64,000 bases of DNA from UBA9214 sp964443845 (GCA_964443845.1 CAYUFA010000008.1:1-64000); one strand, 5' to 3'; numbered from the stretch's first letter, positions 8,177 through 17,786 are shown. The notes: a model not told the origin generated them from the sequence alone. Translations and numbers: made by a program.

Positions 8177-9427
8177 ATGGATCATTTCGCCTACTGCAAC
8201 GGCCGTCTGTGCGCGGAAGAGGTACCGCTGGAAGACATCGCCGAGCGCTTCGGTACCCCGTGCTACGTGTATTCGCGCGCCACGCTGGAACGGCACTGGC
8301 ACGTGTTCGACGACGCGCTGGGTGCGACGCCGCACCTCGTGTGCTACGCCGTGAAGGCCAACGCCAGCCTGGCCGTCCTGCAGGTGCTGGCACGGCTCGG
8401 TTCCGGCTTTGACATCGTCTCCGGCGGAGAACTGCAACGCGTTCTGGCCGCCGGCGGTGAACCGGGGAAAATCGTCTTTTCGGGGGTCGGCAAGCGCACT
8501 GACGAGCTGCACACCGCCCTGCAGGCCGGGATCCGCTGCTTCAACGTGGAATCCGTTCCCGAGCTGGAACGGCTCGACCGCGTAGCCGGTGAAGCAGGTC
8601 GGGTGGCACCCGTCTCGCTGCGCGTCAACCCCGACGTGGACGCCGGGACACACCCCTACATCTCCACCGGCCTGCGCGAGAACAAGTTCGGGATCGACGT
8701 GGATGCCGCGTTCGACGCCTACCGCGCCGCGGCGGAAATGCCGCATCTCGAGGTGACCGGCATCGACTGCCACATCGGTTCGCAACTGACCTCGATCACC
8801 CCCTTCGTCGACGCCCTGGAGCGGGTACTGCAACTGGTCGACCGCCTGGCACAGGCCGGCATTACCCTGCAGCACCTGGACCTGGGGGGAGGTCTCGGCA
8901 TCGCCTACCGGGCCGGCGACACCCCCCCCCACCCGGATGCCTATGCCAGGGCCCTGAGCGGAGCACTGGCGGGGCATGCGCTGGAACTCCTGCTGGAACC
9001 CGGCCGGGCCATCGTCGGCAACGCCGGCGTCCTGCTGACGCGCGTCGAGTATCTGAAACACACGGCACACCGCCACTTCGCCATCGTCGATGCCGCCATG
9101 AACGACCTGCAGCGGCCCGCCCTGTACAACGCGTGGCACGAAATCGTACCGGTGCATCCCCATCCCGGTGCGGCGCAGGTGTACGACGTGGTCGGGCCGG
9201 TGTGCGAAACCGGGGATTTCCTCGGCAAGGACCGGGTACTGAACGTCCAGGAAGGCGAACTGCTGGCCGTGCGCTCGGCCGGGGCCTACGGGTTCAGCAT
9301 GAGCTCGAACTACAACTCGCGGCCGCGCGCCGCCGAGGTCATGGTCGACGGCGCACAGGCGCACCTGGTCCGGGAACGGGAAACCTTCGCGGACCTGGTC
9401 CGCGGCGAACACCTGCTGCCGGCCTGA
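8177..9427 (+). CDS. lysA: Diaminopimelate decarboxylase
   Basis: PLP enzyme converting meso-diaminopimelate to lysine; 416 residues. The PLP lysine is in CYAVKANASLAVL near residue 60, the glycine-rich phosphate loop is LDLGGGLGI, EPGRAIVGNAG follows, and the second-subunit cysteine is in GPVCETGDFL. The start ATG 8177 sits 6 bp after lptM. A run of nine C bases near 8922 keeps the frame (DTPPHPD). It acts next to dapF in the lysine/cell-wall pathway. Confidence 0.96.
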   Translation: MDHFAYCNGRLCAEEVPLEDIAERFGTPCYVYSRATLERHWHVFDDALGATPHLVCYAVKANASLAVLQVLARLGSGFDIVSGGELQRVLAAGGEPGKIVFSGVGKRTDELHTALQAGIRCFNVESVPELERLDRVAGEAGRVAPVSLRVNPDVDAGTHPYISTGLRENKFGIDVDAAFDAYRAAAEMPHLEVTGIDCHIGSQLTSITPFVDALERVLQLVDRLAQAGITLQHLDLGGGLGIAYRAGDTPPHPDAYARALSGALAGHALELLLEPGRAIVGNAGVLLTRVEYLKHTAHRHFAIVDAAMNDLQRPALYNAWHEIVPVHPHPGAAQVYDVVGPVCETGDFLGKDRVLNVQEGELLAVRSAGAYGFSMSSNYNSRPRAAEVMVDGAQAHLVRERETFADLVRGEHLLPA

Positions 9428-9499
9428 CCGTCCACTGCCGCCCTGCGGTGCGGCGAGAAAAACATGGTCCCGTCCCGGGTTTCTTGGCACCATCTGCCC

Positions 9500-10330
9500 A
9501 TGAATCTCGACTTCACAAAGATGCATGGCCTCGGCAACGACTTCATGGTGGTCGATGCCATCCACCAGCGGGTTCAGCTGTCCCCGCAACAGGTGCGCGC
9601 CCTGGCCGACCGCCACCTCGGGGTCGGGTTCGACCAGCTGCTGCTGGTGGAACCGGCGCCGTCCGCGGACGTCGATTTCCGCTACCGGATCTTCAATGCC
9701 GATGGCGGTGAAGTGGCGCAGTGCGGCAACGGGGCACGTTGCTTCATGCAGTTCGTGCACGAACACGGGCTCACCGACCGGCTCCGGGTGCGCGTACAGA
9801 CCCTGAGCGGGGTGCTCGAACTGGCGCGGCGCGCCGATGGCATGGTGACGGTCAACATGGGAGTGCCGGAGTTCGAACCGGCCCGCATCCCCTTCGACGC
9901 GCCGCAGCAGGCCCCGCGCTACCTCCTCGAGGTCGACGGGCAGACCCTGGAAATCGGTGCCGTGGCGCTCGGTAATCCGCACGCCGTCGTGCCGGTCGAG
10001 GACGTGGACGCGGCACCGGTCGCCACGCTCGGACCGCGCATCGAGCAACACCCGCGCTTCCCGCAACGGGTCAACGCCGGTTTCCTGCAGATCCTCGACC
10101 GCGCCCGCGCCCGGGTCCGCGTGTACGAGCGCGGCGCCGGGGAAACCCTGGCCTGTGGCAGCGGTGCCTGTGCCGCCGTGGTCATCGGTCGGCTGTGGGA
10201 CCGGCTGGACAACCGGGTGCGCGTGCAACTGCCCGGTGGCGAACTGGAAATAGGCTGGTCTGGGGCTGGCAGCCCGGTTATGATGACCGGGCCCGCCACC
10301 ACCGTATACCAGGGACGCATCGTGCTATGA
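9500..10330 (+). CDS. dapF: Diaminopimelate epimerase
   Basis: Converts LL- to meso-diaminopimelate for lysine and peptidoglycan synthesis. 276 residues. The N-terminus MNLDFTKMHGLGNDFMVVD is typical. The two catalytic cysteines are in GNGARCFMQF and ACGSGACAAVV. The ATG 9500 is selected for this conserved N-terminus. Its stop overlaps the start of the DUF484 gene (ATGA), indicating coupling. Confidence 0.96.
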   Translation: MNLDFTKMHGLGNDFMVVDAIHQRVQLSPQQVRALADRHLGVGFDQLLLVEPAPSADVDFRYRIFNADGGEVAQCGNGARCFMQFVHEHGLTDRLRVRVQTLSGVLELARRADGMVTVNMGVPEFEPARIPFDAPQQAPRYLLEVDGQTLEIGAVALGNPHAVVPVEDVDAAPVATLGPRIEQHPRFPQRVNAGFLQILDRARARVRVYERGAGETLACGSGACAAVVIGRLWDRLDNRVRVQLPGGELEIGWSGAGSPVMMTGPATTVYQGRIVL

Positions 10331-11082
10331 CGACATCCCAGCAGCAACGTCCGGAAGCCCGGCCGCTGGAGGAAAAAGCCGTCGCTGACTACCTGCGGGA
10401 GAACCCGGATTTTTTCCGCAACAACGCCAGCCTGCTGGCTACCCTGGAAATTCCGCACAGCTGCGGCCCGGCCGTGTCGCTGGTCGAGCACCAGGTCAAG
10501 GTGCTGCGCGACCAGAACACCCAGCTCAAGCGCAAGCTGATGGACCTGGTCCAGGTGGCCCGCGACAACAACCGCCTGAACGAACGCATGCACCAGCTCA
10601 CCCTGGAACTGATCAGTTCCAGCTCGCTGGAGCAGCTGCTGGACACCTTGCGTGACAACCTGGTCGGCGAGTTCCGCGCCGACAGCGTAACCCTGCGCGT
10701 GACCGGCATCACGGACGTCCTGCGGCGCGAATGCGGCATCGAGGAATTCAGCACACAAGCCCCGGCGCTGGAGCACTTCGAATCCTTTCTGCGCTCCTCC
10801 CGCCCGCAGTGCGGGCGTTTCAAGCAGGAGCAGCTTCAGTACCTGTTTGGCGACCAGGCCGCGGCCATCGAATCCGCCGCCCTGGTGCCGCTGGGCCAGC
10901 AGTGCGCCTTCGGGATACTGGCCATCGGCAGCCAGGAGGCCAGCCACTTCCACCCCGGCATGGGGACCCTGTTCCTGACCCACCTCGGCGAACTGCTCGG
11001 CATGTTGCTGGCCCTGCATACCAAGAAAATCGGCATGCTCACACCGCCACAGCCTGCGCCCGGTCCGCTGCCGTCGCCCTGA
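10327..11082 (+). CDS. DUF484 family protein (GAF-like)
   Basis: 251 residues, DUF484 family, always found between dapF and xerC in many gammaproteobacteria. The N-terminal helix ADYLRENPDFFRNNASLL is the family hallmark, followed by a short coiled coil (LRDQNTQLKRKLMDLVQ) and a GAF-like C-terminal domain. Molecular function is not established. The overlap with dapF and the tight spacing to xerC indicate one operon. Confidence 0.88.
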   Translation: MTTSQQQRPEARPLEEKAVADYLRENPDFFRNNASLLATLEIPHSCGPAVSLVEHQVKVLRDQNTQLKRKLMDLVQVARDNNRLNERMHQLTLELISSSSLEQLLDTLRDNLVGEFRADSVTLRVTGITDVLRRECGIEEFSTQAPALEHFESFLRSSRPQCGRFKQEQLQYLFGDQAAAIESAALVPLGQQCAFGILAIGSQEASHFHPGMGTLFLTHLGELLGMLLALHTKKIGMLTPPQPAPGPLPSP

Positions 11083-11095
11083 CCCGGCAGCGCGC

Positions 11096-11992
11096 TTGGA
11101 CGCCACCGCGACAGACTGGGTCGAACGTTTTCTGCATCACCTGCACACCGAGCGCCGCCTGTCCGGGCAGACCCGTCTGCATTACCGTCGCGACCTGCAG
11201 GAGCTGACGGCCTGGTGCCGGGACAACGGGATCAGCAACTGGGCACAGCTCGATACCCGGCAGGTGCGCCAGTATGCCGCCCGTGCCCACCGGCGCGGAC
11301 TGAGCGGTCGCAGTATCCAGCGCCGGCTGTCCGCACTGCGCACCTTCTACCACTACCTGTTGCGGGAACGGGTGGTCGGCAGCAATCCGGGGCTCGACGT
11401 GCGGGCCCCGCGCAGTGGCCGGCACCTGCCACGGACGCTCGGAGTGGACGACCTCGCACGCCTGCTGGAGGGCACGGACCAGAGCCCGCTGGCGCTGCGT
11501 GATCGCGCCATCCTGGAACTGTTCTACTCCTCCGGCCTGCGCCTGGCCGAGCTGGTTGCGCTCGATCTCGATGACGTGGATTTCGACGACCGCATGGTCC
11601 GGGTCACCGGCAAGGGCGCCAAGACCCGGGTGGTCCCGGTCGGCCGCAAGGCGGTCCGCGCGCTCCGGGACTGGCTGGCCGTGCGGCCGGCCCGCAGCGG
11701 GGACGCGGCCCTGTTCACCACGCGCGCCGGCCAGCGGCTGGGCGCCCGCGCCATCCAGCAGCGGGTCAGCCGCCGTGCCCGCGAGCGCGGACTACCCGGC
11801 ACACTCCACCCGCACATGCTGCGGCATTCGTTCGCTTCCCACCTGCTCGAGTCCAGCGGCGACCTGCGCGCCGTACAGGAACTGCTGGGGCACGCCGACA
11901 TCAGTACCACGCAGGTCTATACCCACCTCGACTTCCAGCACCTGGCCCAGGTGTATGACAAGACGCATCCGCGCGCGCGCAAAAAAGGCTGA
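11096..11992 (+). CDS. xerC: Tyrosine recombinase XerC
   Basis: Site-specific recombinase that with XerD resolves chromosome dimers at dif. 298 residues: N-terminal SAM-like DNA-binding domain (1-95), catalytic domain (about 110-290). Catalytic residues seen in order: Arg in SSGLRLAELVAL, Lys in TGKGAKTRVVPVG, His/Arg in HPHMLRHSFASHLL, His in LLGHADISTTQ and the nucleophile Tyr in VYTHLD. The start is a TTG at 11096, chosen because the conserved N-terminus begins there; no nearby ATG exists. Last gene of the lptM operon. Confidence 0.93.
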   Translation: MDATATDWVERFLHHLHTERRLSGQTRLHYRRDLQELTAWCRDNGISNWAQLDTRQVRQYAARAHRRGLSGRSIQRRLSALRTFYHYLLRERVVGSNPGLDVRAPRSGRHLPRTLGVDDLARLLEGTDQSPLALRDRAILELFYSSGLRLAELVALDLDDVDFDDRMVRVTGKGAKTRVVPVGRKAVRALRDWLAVRPARSGDAALFTTRAGQRLGARAIQQRVSRRARERGLPGTLHPHMLRHSFASHLLESSGDLRAVQELLGHADISTTQVYTHLDFQHLAQVYDKTHPRARKKG

Positions 11993-12387
11993 ATCCGGCC
12001 CGTTTGCAAGAATTCTGGTATAGCCTGTTTTTATTGTTATCTACAAAAAACATCATAATTAATTGAATTATAGAATATTACCGACCATCCAGTGAACGCA
12101 TTCTACGCGCGCCGTCAATCCCGGCCCGCCTGACCCGCCGTGCCGGACTCGCTTCCCGATTGCCTTCCGGATTGGCAGACCCGGGGGGTGTGGAGACAAA
12201 ATTCGATCGATTTCCAGAATTGGGGTATTCACCACTTTCCATGCTCGGCCGCCCGGTACAGCGATCCGCCGGTGCCGGCGAGTGGTCCGGCCCGGGTGCC
12301 GCCGTTTGCACCGGGCACCCATTGTGGGTCCCCGAAATGACCCAATCTATGGTGTACAATCGAACGCCTTTTTTCAGGAGTCTTCCA
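11993..12387. other. Intergenic region with an AT-rich island upstream of hslV
   Basis: No gene is supported in these 395 bp. Positions 12020-12085 are strikingly AT-rich (GTTTTTATTGTTATCTAC, then AATTAATTGAATTATAG) in a GC-rich neighbourhood. Further right the DNA returns to high GC. A TACAAT hexamer at 12355-12360 lies 27 bp before the hslV GTG and could be a -10 element, but no matching -35 or heat-shock (sigma-32) pair was found. Confidence 0.5.
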
Positions 12388-12930
12388 GTGGAACCGTTTC
12401 ACGGCACGACCATCCTCTCCGTGCGCCGTGGCAGCCAGGTGGTCATCGGTGGCGATGGCCAGGTCACCCAGGGCAACACCGTCATGAAGGGCAACGCCCG
12501 CAAGGTCCGGCGCCTGTACCACGACCGCGTGATCGCCGGGTTTGCCGGCGGGACCGCGGATGCGTTCACGCTGTTCGAACTGTTCGAAAGCAAGCTGGAG
12601 AAGCACGGCGGCCAGCTGACCCGGGCCGCCGTCGAGCTGGCCAAGGACTGGCGCACCAACAAGATGCTGCGTAACCTGGAAGCCCTGCTGGCCGTCGCCG
12701 ACCGCGAATCCTCGCTCATCATCAGCGGCAACGGCGATGTCATCGAGCCGGAACAGTTCCTGATGGCCATCGGCTCGGGTGGCGCCTATGCCCAGGCGGC
12801 GGCCCGCGCGTTGCTGGAGCACACGGACCTCGATGCCCGGTCCATCACCGAGGCAAGCCTGAACATTGCGGGGGATATTTGCATCTATACCAACCGGAAC
12901 CTGACCATCGAGACCCTGCAAATCGGCTGA
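12388..12930 (+). CDS. hslV: ATP-dependent protease subunit HslV (ClpQ)
   Basis: Proteasome-like peptidase of the HslUV complex; 180 residues. The start is GTG 12388, supported by CAGGAG 7 bp upstream. The protein begins MEPFHGTTILSVRRG, so the catalytic Thr follows a six-residue leader that must be removed, unlike E. coli where only Met precedes it; the longer form is common in other proteobacteria. GGDGQVTQGNTVMK and the Gly-rich IGSGGAYAQAA are family signatures. hslU follows 71 bp downstream. Confidence 0.96.
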   Translation: MEPFHGTTILSVRRGSQVVIGGDGQVTQGNTVMKGNARKVRRLYHDRVIAGFAGGTADAFTLFELFESKLEKHGGQLTRAAVELAKDWRTNKMLRNLEALLAVADRESSLIISGNGDVIEPEQFLMAIGSGGAYAQAAARALLEHTDLDARSITEASLNIAGDICIYTNRNLTIETLQIG

Positions 12931-13001
12931 CTGCGTCGATTTGTGCCGAACTCCGCCCAGAGTTCCCTTATCGCCTGGATCCATCGACAATTGCTGCCAA
13001 C

Positions 13002-14324
13002 ATGTCCAATATGACCCCCCGTGAGATCGTCCAGGAGCTGGACAAACATATCGTCGGCCAGGATGCCGCCAAGCGTGCCGTGGCCATCGCCCTGCGCAAC
13101 CGCTGGCGGCGCATGCAGGTCGACGCCAGCCTGCGTCCGGAGATCACCCCCAAGAACATCCTGATGATCGGCCCGACCGGCGTGGGCAAGACCGAAATCG
13201 CGCGACGCCTGGCACGACTGGCCAACGCGCCGTTTATCAAGGTGGAAGCGACCAAGTTCACCGAGGTCGGCTACGTGGGCCGCGACGTCGAGTCCATCAT
13301 CCGGGAGCTGGTGGATGCGGCCATCAAGCTGGCGCGGGAATCCGCCATGCACAAGGTCCGGCACCGCGCCGAGGACCTGGCCGAGGAGCGCATCCTGGAT
13401 ATCCTGCTGCCGGGGCCCTCGGGCGTGCCGGGAGACGGGGAACCGGAATCCGATACCCGGCAGAAATTCCGCAAGCGCCTGCGCGAGGGAACTCTCGATG
13501 ACAGGGAGATCGAGGTCGACGTCTCCGCCCCCCACATCGGCGTCGAGATCATGGCACCACCGGGTATGGAAGAGATGACCGGCCAGCTGCAGGAGATCTT
13601 CCAGAACATGGGCGGCAAGCGCACCCGGCACCGCAAGCTGCGCATCCGCGATGCCCGCCGCCTGCTGGCCGACGAGGAGGCCGCCCGCCTGATCAACGAG
13701 GACGACCTCAAGCAAAGCGCCCTGGAAAACGTCGAACAGAACGGCATCGTGTTCATCGACGAGATCGACAAGGTGACCCGACGTGGCGAGACCAGCGGAC
13801 CGGACGTGTCACGCGAAGGGGTGCAGCGCGACCTGCTGCCCCTGGTGGAAGGCAGCACCGTCAATACCAAGCACGGCATGGTCCGGACCGACCACATCCT
13901 GTTCATCGCCTCGGGTGCCTTCCACCTCTCCAAACCGTCCGACCTGATCCCGGAGCTGCAAGGACGCCTGCCGATACGCGTGGAACTCGACGACCTGGGG
14001 GCGGACGACTTCGTGCGCATCCTGACCGAGCCGGATGCCTCGCTGACCGAGCAGTACACCGCGTTGCTGGCGACCGAGTCGGTGACCCTGGAATTCACCC
14101 CGGACGGCATCGAACACATCGCCCGGATCGCCAGCCGCATCAACGAACGCACCGAGAATATCGGCGCGCGGCGCCTGCATACCGTCATGGAACGCCTGCT
14201 CGAGCAGATTTCCTTCGAGGCCACAGACCGGGCCGGCAGCACTGCATGCATCGACACCGCCTATGTCGGCGAACACCTGGACGCACTGGTCGGGGACGAA
14301 GACCTGAGCCGGTATATACTGTAA
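13002..14324 (+). CDS. hslU: HslU (ClpY) AAA+ unfoldase
   Basis: ATPase that unfolds substrates and feeds them into HslV. 440 residues, close to the E. coli length. The N-terminus MSNMTPREIVQELDKHIVGQ fixes ATG 13002. Walker A is GPTGVGKTE, the pore motif is GYVGRD, Walker B is GIVFIDEIDK, and sensor II lies near ENIGARRLHTVMERLLE. The C-terminal YIL tail, which docks into HslV, is present. Confidence 0.97.
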   Translation: MSNMTPREIVQELDKHIVGQDAAKRAVAIALRNRWRRMQVDASLRPEITPKNILMIGPTGVGKTEIARRLARLANAPFIKVEATKFTEVGYVGRDVESIIRELVDAAIKLARESAMHKVRHRAEDLAEERILDILLPGPSGVPGDGEPESDTRQKFRKRLREGTLDDREIEVDVSAPHIGVEIMAPPGMEEMTGQLQEIFQNMGGKRTRHRKLRIRDARRLLADEEAARLINEDDLKQSALENVEQNGIVFIDEIDKVTRRGETSGPDVSREGVQRDLLPLVEGSTVNTKHGMVRTDHILFIASGAFHLSKPSDLIPELQGRLPIRVELDDLGADDFVRILTEPDASLTEQYTALLATESVTLEFTPDGIEHIARIASRINERTENIGARRLHTVMERLLEQISFEATDRAGSTACIDTAYVGEHLDALVGDEDLSRYIL

Positions 14325-14347
14325 CCTCAGACACCTGCGGAATCATC

Positions 14348-14719
14348 ATGAAGACCACCAAGCCGAAACCCACCGAGATCAGCCTGCACAACAAGTCGCG
14401 GGTCCTGAGGATCAGCTTCGAAGACGGCGCCAGCTTCGAGATGAGCTATGAATTCCTGCGCGTGCACTCGCCCTCCGCCGAGGTACAGGGCCACGGGCCG
14501 GGCCAGGGGACCCTGCAGCTGGCCAAGGAAAACGTCATGATCACCGGCGTCGAACCGGTGGGCAGCTATGCCATCCAGCCCGTCTTCGACGACGGCCACG
14601 ATACCGGGATCTATTCCTGGGAAACGCTGTACGACCTGGGGAAAAACCGCGACCGCTACTGGCAGGAATACCTCGAGCGGCTCAAGGCCGCCGGCTACCA
14701 GCGCCAGGCACCGGCCTGA
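14348..14719 (+). CDS. DUF971 protein (gamma-butyrobetaine hydroxylase-like N-terminal domain)
   Basis: 123-residue stand-alone DUF971 domain, the zinc-associated N-terminal domain of gamma-butyrobetaine hydroxylases. Seen: LRISFEDGASFEMSYEFLRV, then YAIQPVFDDGHDTGIYSW and a C-terminal helix YWQEYLERLKAAGY. The catalytic dioxygenase part is absent, as usual for bacterial versions beside hslVU. Biochemical role unknown; the position between hslU and ubiE is widely conserved. Confidence 0.88.
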   Translation: MKTTKPKPTEISLHNKSRVLRISFEDGASFEMSYEFLRVHSPSAEVQGHGPGQGTLQLAKENVMITGVEPVGSYAIQPVFDDGHDTGIYSWETLYDLGKNRDRYWQEYLERLKAAGYQRQAPA

Positions 14720-14739
14720 ACAGGCCCTGACGGGTTCCC

Positions 14740-15483
14740 GTGACGGACAGGAGCACCCATTTCGGTTTTCGCGACGTCCCGGTCGGTGACAAGGCGCGCC
14801 TGGTGCGCGACGTTTTCGACTCGGTGGCCGACCGCTATGACCTCATGAACGACCTGATGTCGTTCGGTATCCACCGGCTCTGGAAACGCTTCGTGATCGG
14901 GATGGCGGATATCCGCCCCGGCCAGCGCATCCTGGACCTCGCCGGCGGCACCGGCGACCTGGTGAAGCTCATGGCACCACGACTCGGTGCCGACGGCATG
15001 ATCGTCCTGTCGGACATCAACGCCGCCATGCTGGGTAACGGCCGGCGCGAACTGCTGGACCGGGGCCTGATCCGCAATGTCTGTTTCGCGCAGGTCAACG
15101 CCGAGCGTCTGCCATTTCCGGAACGCAGTTTCGACCGGATCACCATGGCCTTCGGGCTGCGCAACGTTACCGACAAGCAGCAGGCGCTGCATGAAATCGC
15201 CCGGGTACTGCGTCCCGGCGGGCAGGTTCTCATCCTGGAATTCTCGCGGCCCGCGCGCCCCCTGAAGCCGGTCTACGACTTCTACTCGTTCAACGTGCTG
15301 CCGAAGCTTGGCCGGCTGGTGGCCAACGATGCACAGAGCTACCGCTACCTGGCGGAATCGATTCGCATGCACCCCGACCAGGAAACGCTGCGGGGCATGA
15401 TGCAACAGGCCGGCCTCGAGCGTTGTGACTATCACAACCTGACCGGTGGCATCGTCGCAGTCCACCGGGGCTACCGGTTCTAG
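14740..15483 (+). CDS. ubiE: Ubiquinone/menaquinone C-methyltransferase UbiE
   Basis: SAM-dependent C-methyltransferase of ubiquinone and menaquinone synthesis, 247 residues. Signatures: HFGFRDVPVGDKARLVRDVF at the N-terminus, motif I LDLAGGTGDLVKLM, and AFGLRNVTDKQQAL. The start is GTG 14740. Next in line are ubiJ and ubiB, making a ubiquinone gene cluster. Confidence 0.96.
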   Translation: MTDRSTHFGFRDVPVGDKARLVRDVFDSVADRYDLMNDLMSFGIHRLWKRFVIGMADIRPGQRILDLAGGTGDLVKLMAPRLGADGMIVLSDINAAMLGNGRRELLDRGLIRNVCFAQVNAERLPFPERSFDRITMAFGLRNVTDKQQALHEIARVLRPGGQVLILEFSRPARPLKPVYDFYSFNVLPKLGRLVANDAQSYRYLAESIRMHPDQETLRGMMQQAGLERCDYHNLTGGIVAVHRGYRF

Positions 15484-15499
15484 AGCCCGCGCGGCGGCC

Positions 15500-16108
15500 A
15501 TGCGCATCCCGGACCGTCTGCTGCAATCGTTCGAAACGGCGCTGAACCGGTACCTGATGCTGGACCCGGAGACCCGGCAGCGCATGGCGCAGCTGGCCGG
15601 CCGCTGCATCGGCATCGAGCTGGCGGGCACCGGCATCCGCATCTACATCCATCCCGACCACAACGGCGTCCACCTGACGGAGCACGCCGAGCAGGTGGAT
15701 ACCATGCTGCACGGTACCCCCCTGTCGCTGCTGCAGCTCGGCCTGGGCGAGGACACCGGCAAGACCCTGTTTTCGGGTGCCGTCACGATCACGGGCGACA
15801 TGGAAACCGGGCAGACCTTCAAGTCGATCCTCGACACCATGGATATCGACTGGGAAGAACAGCTGTCCCGGCTGACCGGTGATGTGTTCGCGCACCAGGC
15901 CGGCAATGCCGCGCGCCGCGTGCGCGATACCCTGCGCAGCACCAGTCTCACCTTGCAACAGGATCTGGGTGAATATCTCCGCGAGGAACTGCGGCTCGTC
16001 CCGAGCCGCATCGAGATCCGCAATCTGGCCGAAGACATCGGCGAGTTGCGCTCCGCCACGGACCGGCTGGAGGCGCGCATCCGGCGGCTGCAGGCAGCGG
16101 GGCAATGA
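15500..16108 (+). CDS. ubiJ: Ubiquinone biosynthesis accessory factor UbiJ (SCP2 domain)
   Basis: 202 residues with an N-terminal SCP2-like lipid-binding domain (about 15-110; GAVTITGDMETGQTFKSIL) and a C-terminal helical tail (EDIGELRSATDRLEARIRRL). UbiJ is known to bind ubiquinone intermediates in the cytosolic Ubi complex. The 16-bp gap after ubiE and 1-bp gap before ubiB match the conserved ubiE-ubiJ-ubiB operon. Confidence 0.92.
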   Translation: MRIPDRLLQSFETALNRYLMLDPETRQRMAQLAGRCIGIELAGTGIRIYIHPDHNGVHLTEHAEQVDTMLHGTPLSLLQLGLGEDTGKTLFSGAVTITGDMETGQTFKSILDTMDIDWEEQLSRLTGDVFAHQAGNAARRVRDTLRSTSLTLQQDLGEYLREELRLVPSRIEIRNLAEDIGELRSATDRLEARIRRLQAAGQ

Positions 16109-16109
16109 C

Positions 16110-17786
16110 ATGATCCGCCCGCCACAGATCATCCGCCTGCTCCATATCCACTTCGTGCTGGTGAAGCACGGTCTGGACGAGATCATCCTGGCCACGCACC
16201 TGTTGCGCCCGTTCCGCTTCCTGTATTTCATCGCGCCCTGGAACTGGGTCCCGCGCAAGCGCGCGCCCCGGGCGGTGCGCATCCGGCTCGCGCTCGAGGA
16301 GCTGGGACCGATCTACGTCAAGTTCGGCCAGATCCTGTCCACCCGCCAGGACCTGTTGCCGGATGACATCGCCCATGAACTGGCGCAGTTGCAGGACAAC
16401 GTGCCACCGTTTCCCGGCAGCGACGCACGCGCGCGGATCGAGACCGTATTCGGTCAGCCGGTCACCACCCTGTTCGAGGAATTTGACGAAACTCCGCTGG
16501 CCTCGGCCTCGATCGCGCAGGTGCACACGGCACGCCTGCGCGGCGGCCAGGACGTCGTGGTCAAGGTCCTGCGCCCGAATGTCCGGCACCTGATCAAGCG
16601 TGACCTCAAGGTGCTGTTCATCATCGCCGGCCTGGCGGAACGCTACTGGAGCACCGGGCGCAGGCTGCGCCCGGTGGAGGTCGTCGCGGAATTCGAAACG
16701 ATCCTGTATGACGAGCTCGACCTGTTGCGCGAAGCCGCCAATGCCTCGCAGCTGCGCCGCAATTTCAGCGGCTCCGACCTGCTGTACGTGCCGGAAGTGT
16801 ACTGGGACTACTGCCGCCCCGAGATCATGGTCATGGAGCGCATTCACGGCATCCAGATCAGCAACACCCGGGCGTTGCGCGAGAGCGGTATCGACCTGAA
16901 GCGGTTGTCGGAACGCGGCGTGGAAATCTTTTTCACGCAGGTGTTCCGGCACAATTTCTTCCACGCCGACATGCACCCGGGCAACCTGTTCGTGGGCAGG
17001 GATGGCCGCTACATGGCGGTCGATTTCGGGATCATGGGCACGCTCAACCCGGTCGACCAGCGCTACCTGGCGGAGAATTTCCTCGCGTTCTTCAACCGGG
17101 ATTACCGGCGTGTGGCCGAGTTGCACGTGGAGTCCGCGTGGGTTCCGCACGGGACCCGGGTGGATGAATTCGAGTCCGCGATCCGCACGGTCTGCGAACC
17201 GATCTTCGAAAAGCCGCTGAAGGAGATCTCCTTCGGCAACGTGCTGCTGCGCCTGTTCCAGACGGCGCGCCGCTTCAATATGGTGGTTCAGCCACAGCTC
17301 GTCCTGTTGCAGAAGACCCTGCTCAATATCGAGGGACTCGGGCGCCAGATGTACCCGGAGCTCGACCTGTGGAAGACCGCGAAACCCTTCCTCGAACGTA
17401 CCATGAGCGAGCAGCTGGGTGCGCGCGCACTGTGGCGCAATATCCGCACCAGTGCGCCGGAGTGGAGCAAGGTCATGCCGGCGCTGCCCCTGCTCGCCCA
17501 CGAGTTCCTGGAACAGGCCACCACCGGACAGCTGCAGGTGGAATGGACCTCGGCCGAACTCGTCCGGCTGCGCGAGGAGCTGCACACGGCAAACCGGCGC
17601 CGTTACGCAACGACCGCCGGCACCGGGCTGTTGCTCGCCGCCGCCATCATCTATGACCTGGACGGGCATGCGCCTGCGCTCGTGCTGGGTGCACCGTGGC
17701 TGTCCTGGCTGCTGGGGGCCGCGGGCGTCATGCTGCTGCTGGCCGGCTGGCCGCGCGGCAACCGGCAGCGCCGCTCGCGCAGCTAG
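16110..17786 (+). CDS. ubiB: UbiB atypical kinase/ATPase
   Basis: ABC1/ADCK-like membrane-associated ATPase needed for ubiquinone synthesis; 558 residues. Family features: the KxGQ-type GPIYVKFGQILSTRQDLLP, the Ala-rich loop ASASIAQVH, VVVKVLRPN, HADMHPGNLF and the metal-binding DFG in AVDFGIMG. Two C-terminal hydrophobic segments (about 505-550) anchor it to the inner membrane. The stop codon lies inside a long inverted repeat (see 17762-17798). Confidence 0.96.
   Translation: MIRPPQIIRLLHIHFVLVKHGLDEIILATHLLRPFRFLYFIAPWNWVPRKRAPRAVRIRLALEELGPIYVKFGQILSTRQDLLPDDIAHELAQLQDNVPPFPGSDARARIETVFGQPVTTLFEEFDETPLASASIAQVHTARLRGGQDVVVKVLRPNVRHLIKRDLKVLFIIAGLAERYWSTGRRLRPVEVVAEFETILYDELDLLREAANASQLRRNFSGSDLLYVPEVYWDYCRPEIMVMERIHGIQISNTRALRESGIDLKRLSERGVEIFFTQVFRHNFFHADMHPGNLFVGRDGRYMAVDFGIMGTLNPVDQRYLAENFLAFFNRDYRRVAELHVESAWVPHGTRVDEFESAIRTVCEPIFEKPLKEISFGNVLLRLFQTARRFNMVVQPQLVLLQKTLLNIEGLGRQMYPELDLWKTAKPFLERTMSEQLGARALWRNIRTSAPEWSKVMPALPLLAHEFLEQATTGQLQVEWTSAELVRLREELHTANRRRYATTAGTGLLLAAAIIYDLDGHAPALVLGAPWLSWLLGAAGVMLLLAGWPRGNRQRRSRS

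Noticed and set aside
8915..8935. Possible frameshift in lysA at a nine-C run
   Set aside because: The frame continues through it into conserved DapDC sequence on both sides.
7190..10228. Very long open frame (about 1000 codons) on the minus strand opposite lysA and dapF
   Set aside because: It is antisense to well-conserved genes, has no recognisable domains and is of the low-complexity kind common in high-GC DNA.
12300..12387. Heat-shock (sigma-32) promoter for hslVU
   Set aside because: Neither a CTTGAAA-like -35 nor a CCCCAT-type -10 with correct spacing could be found.
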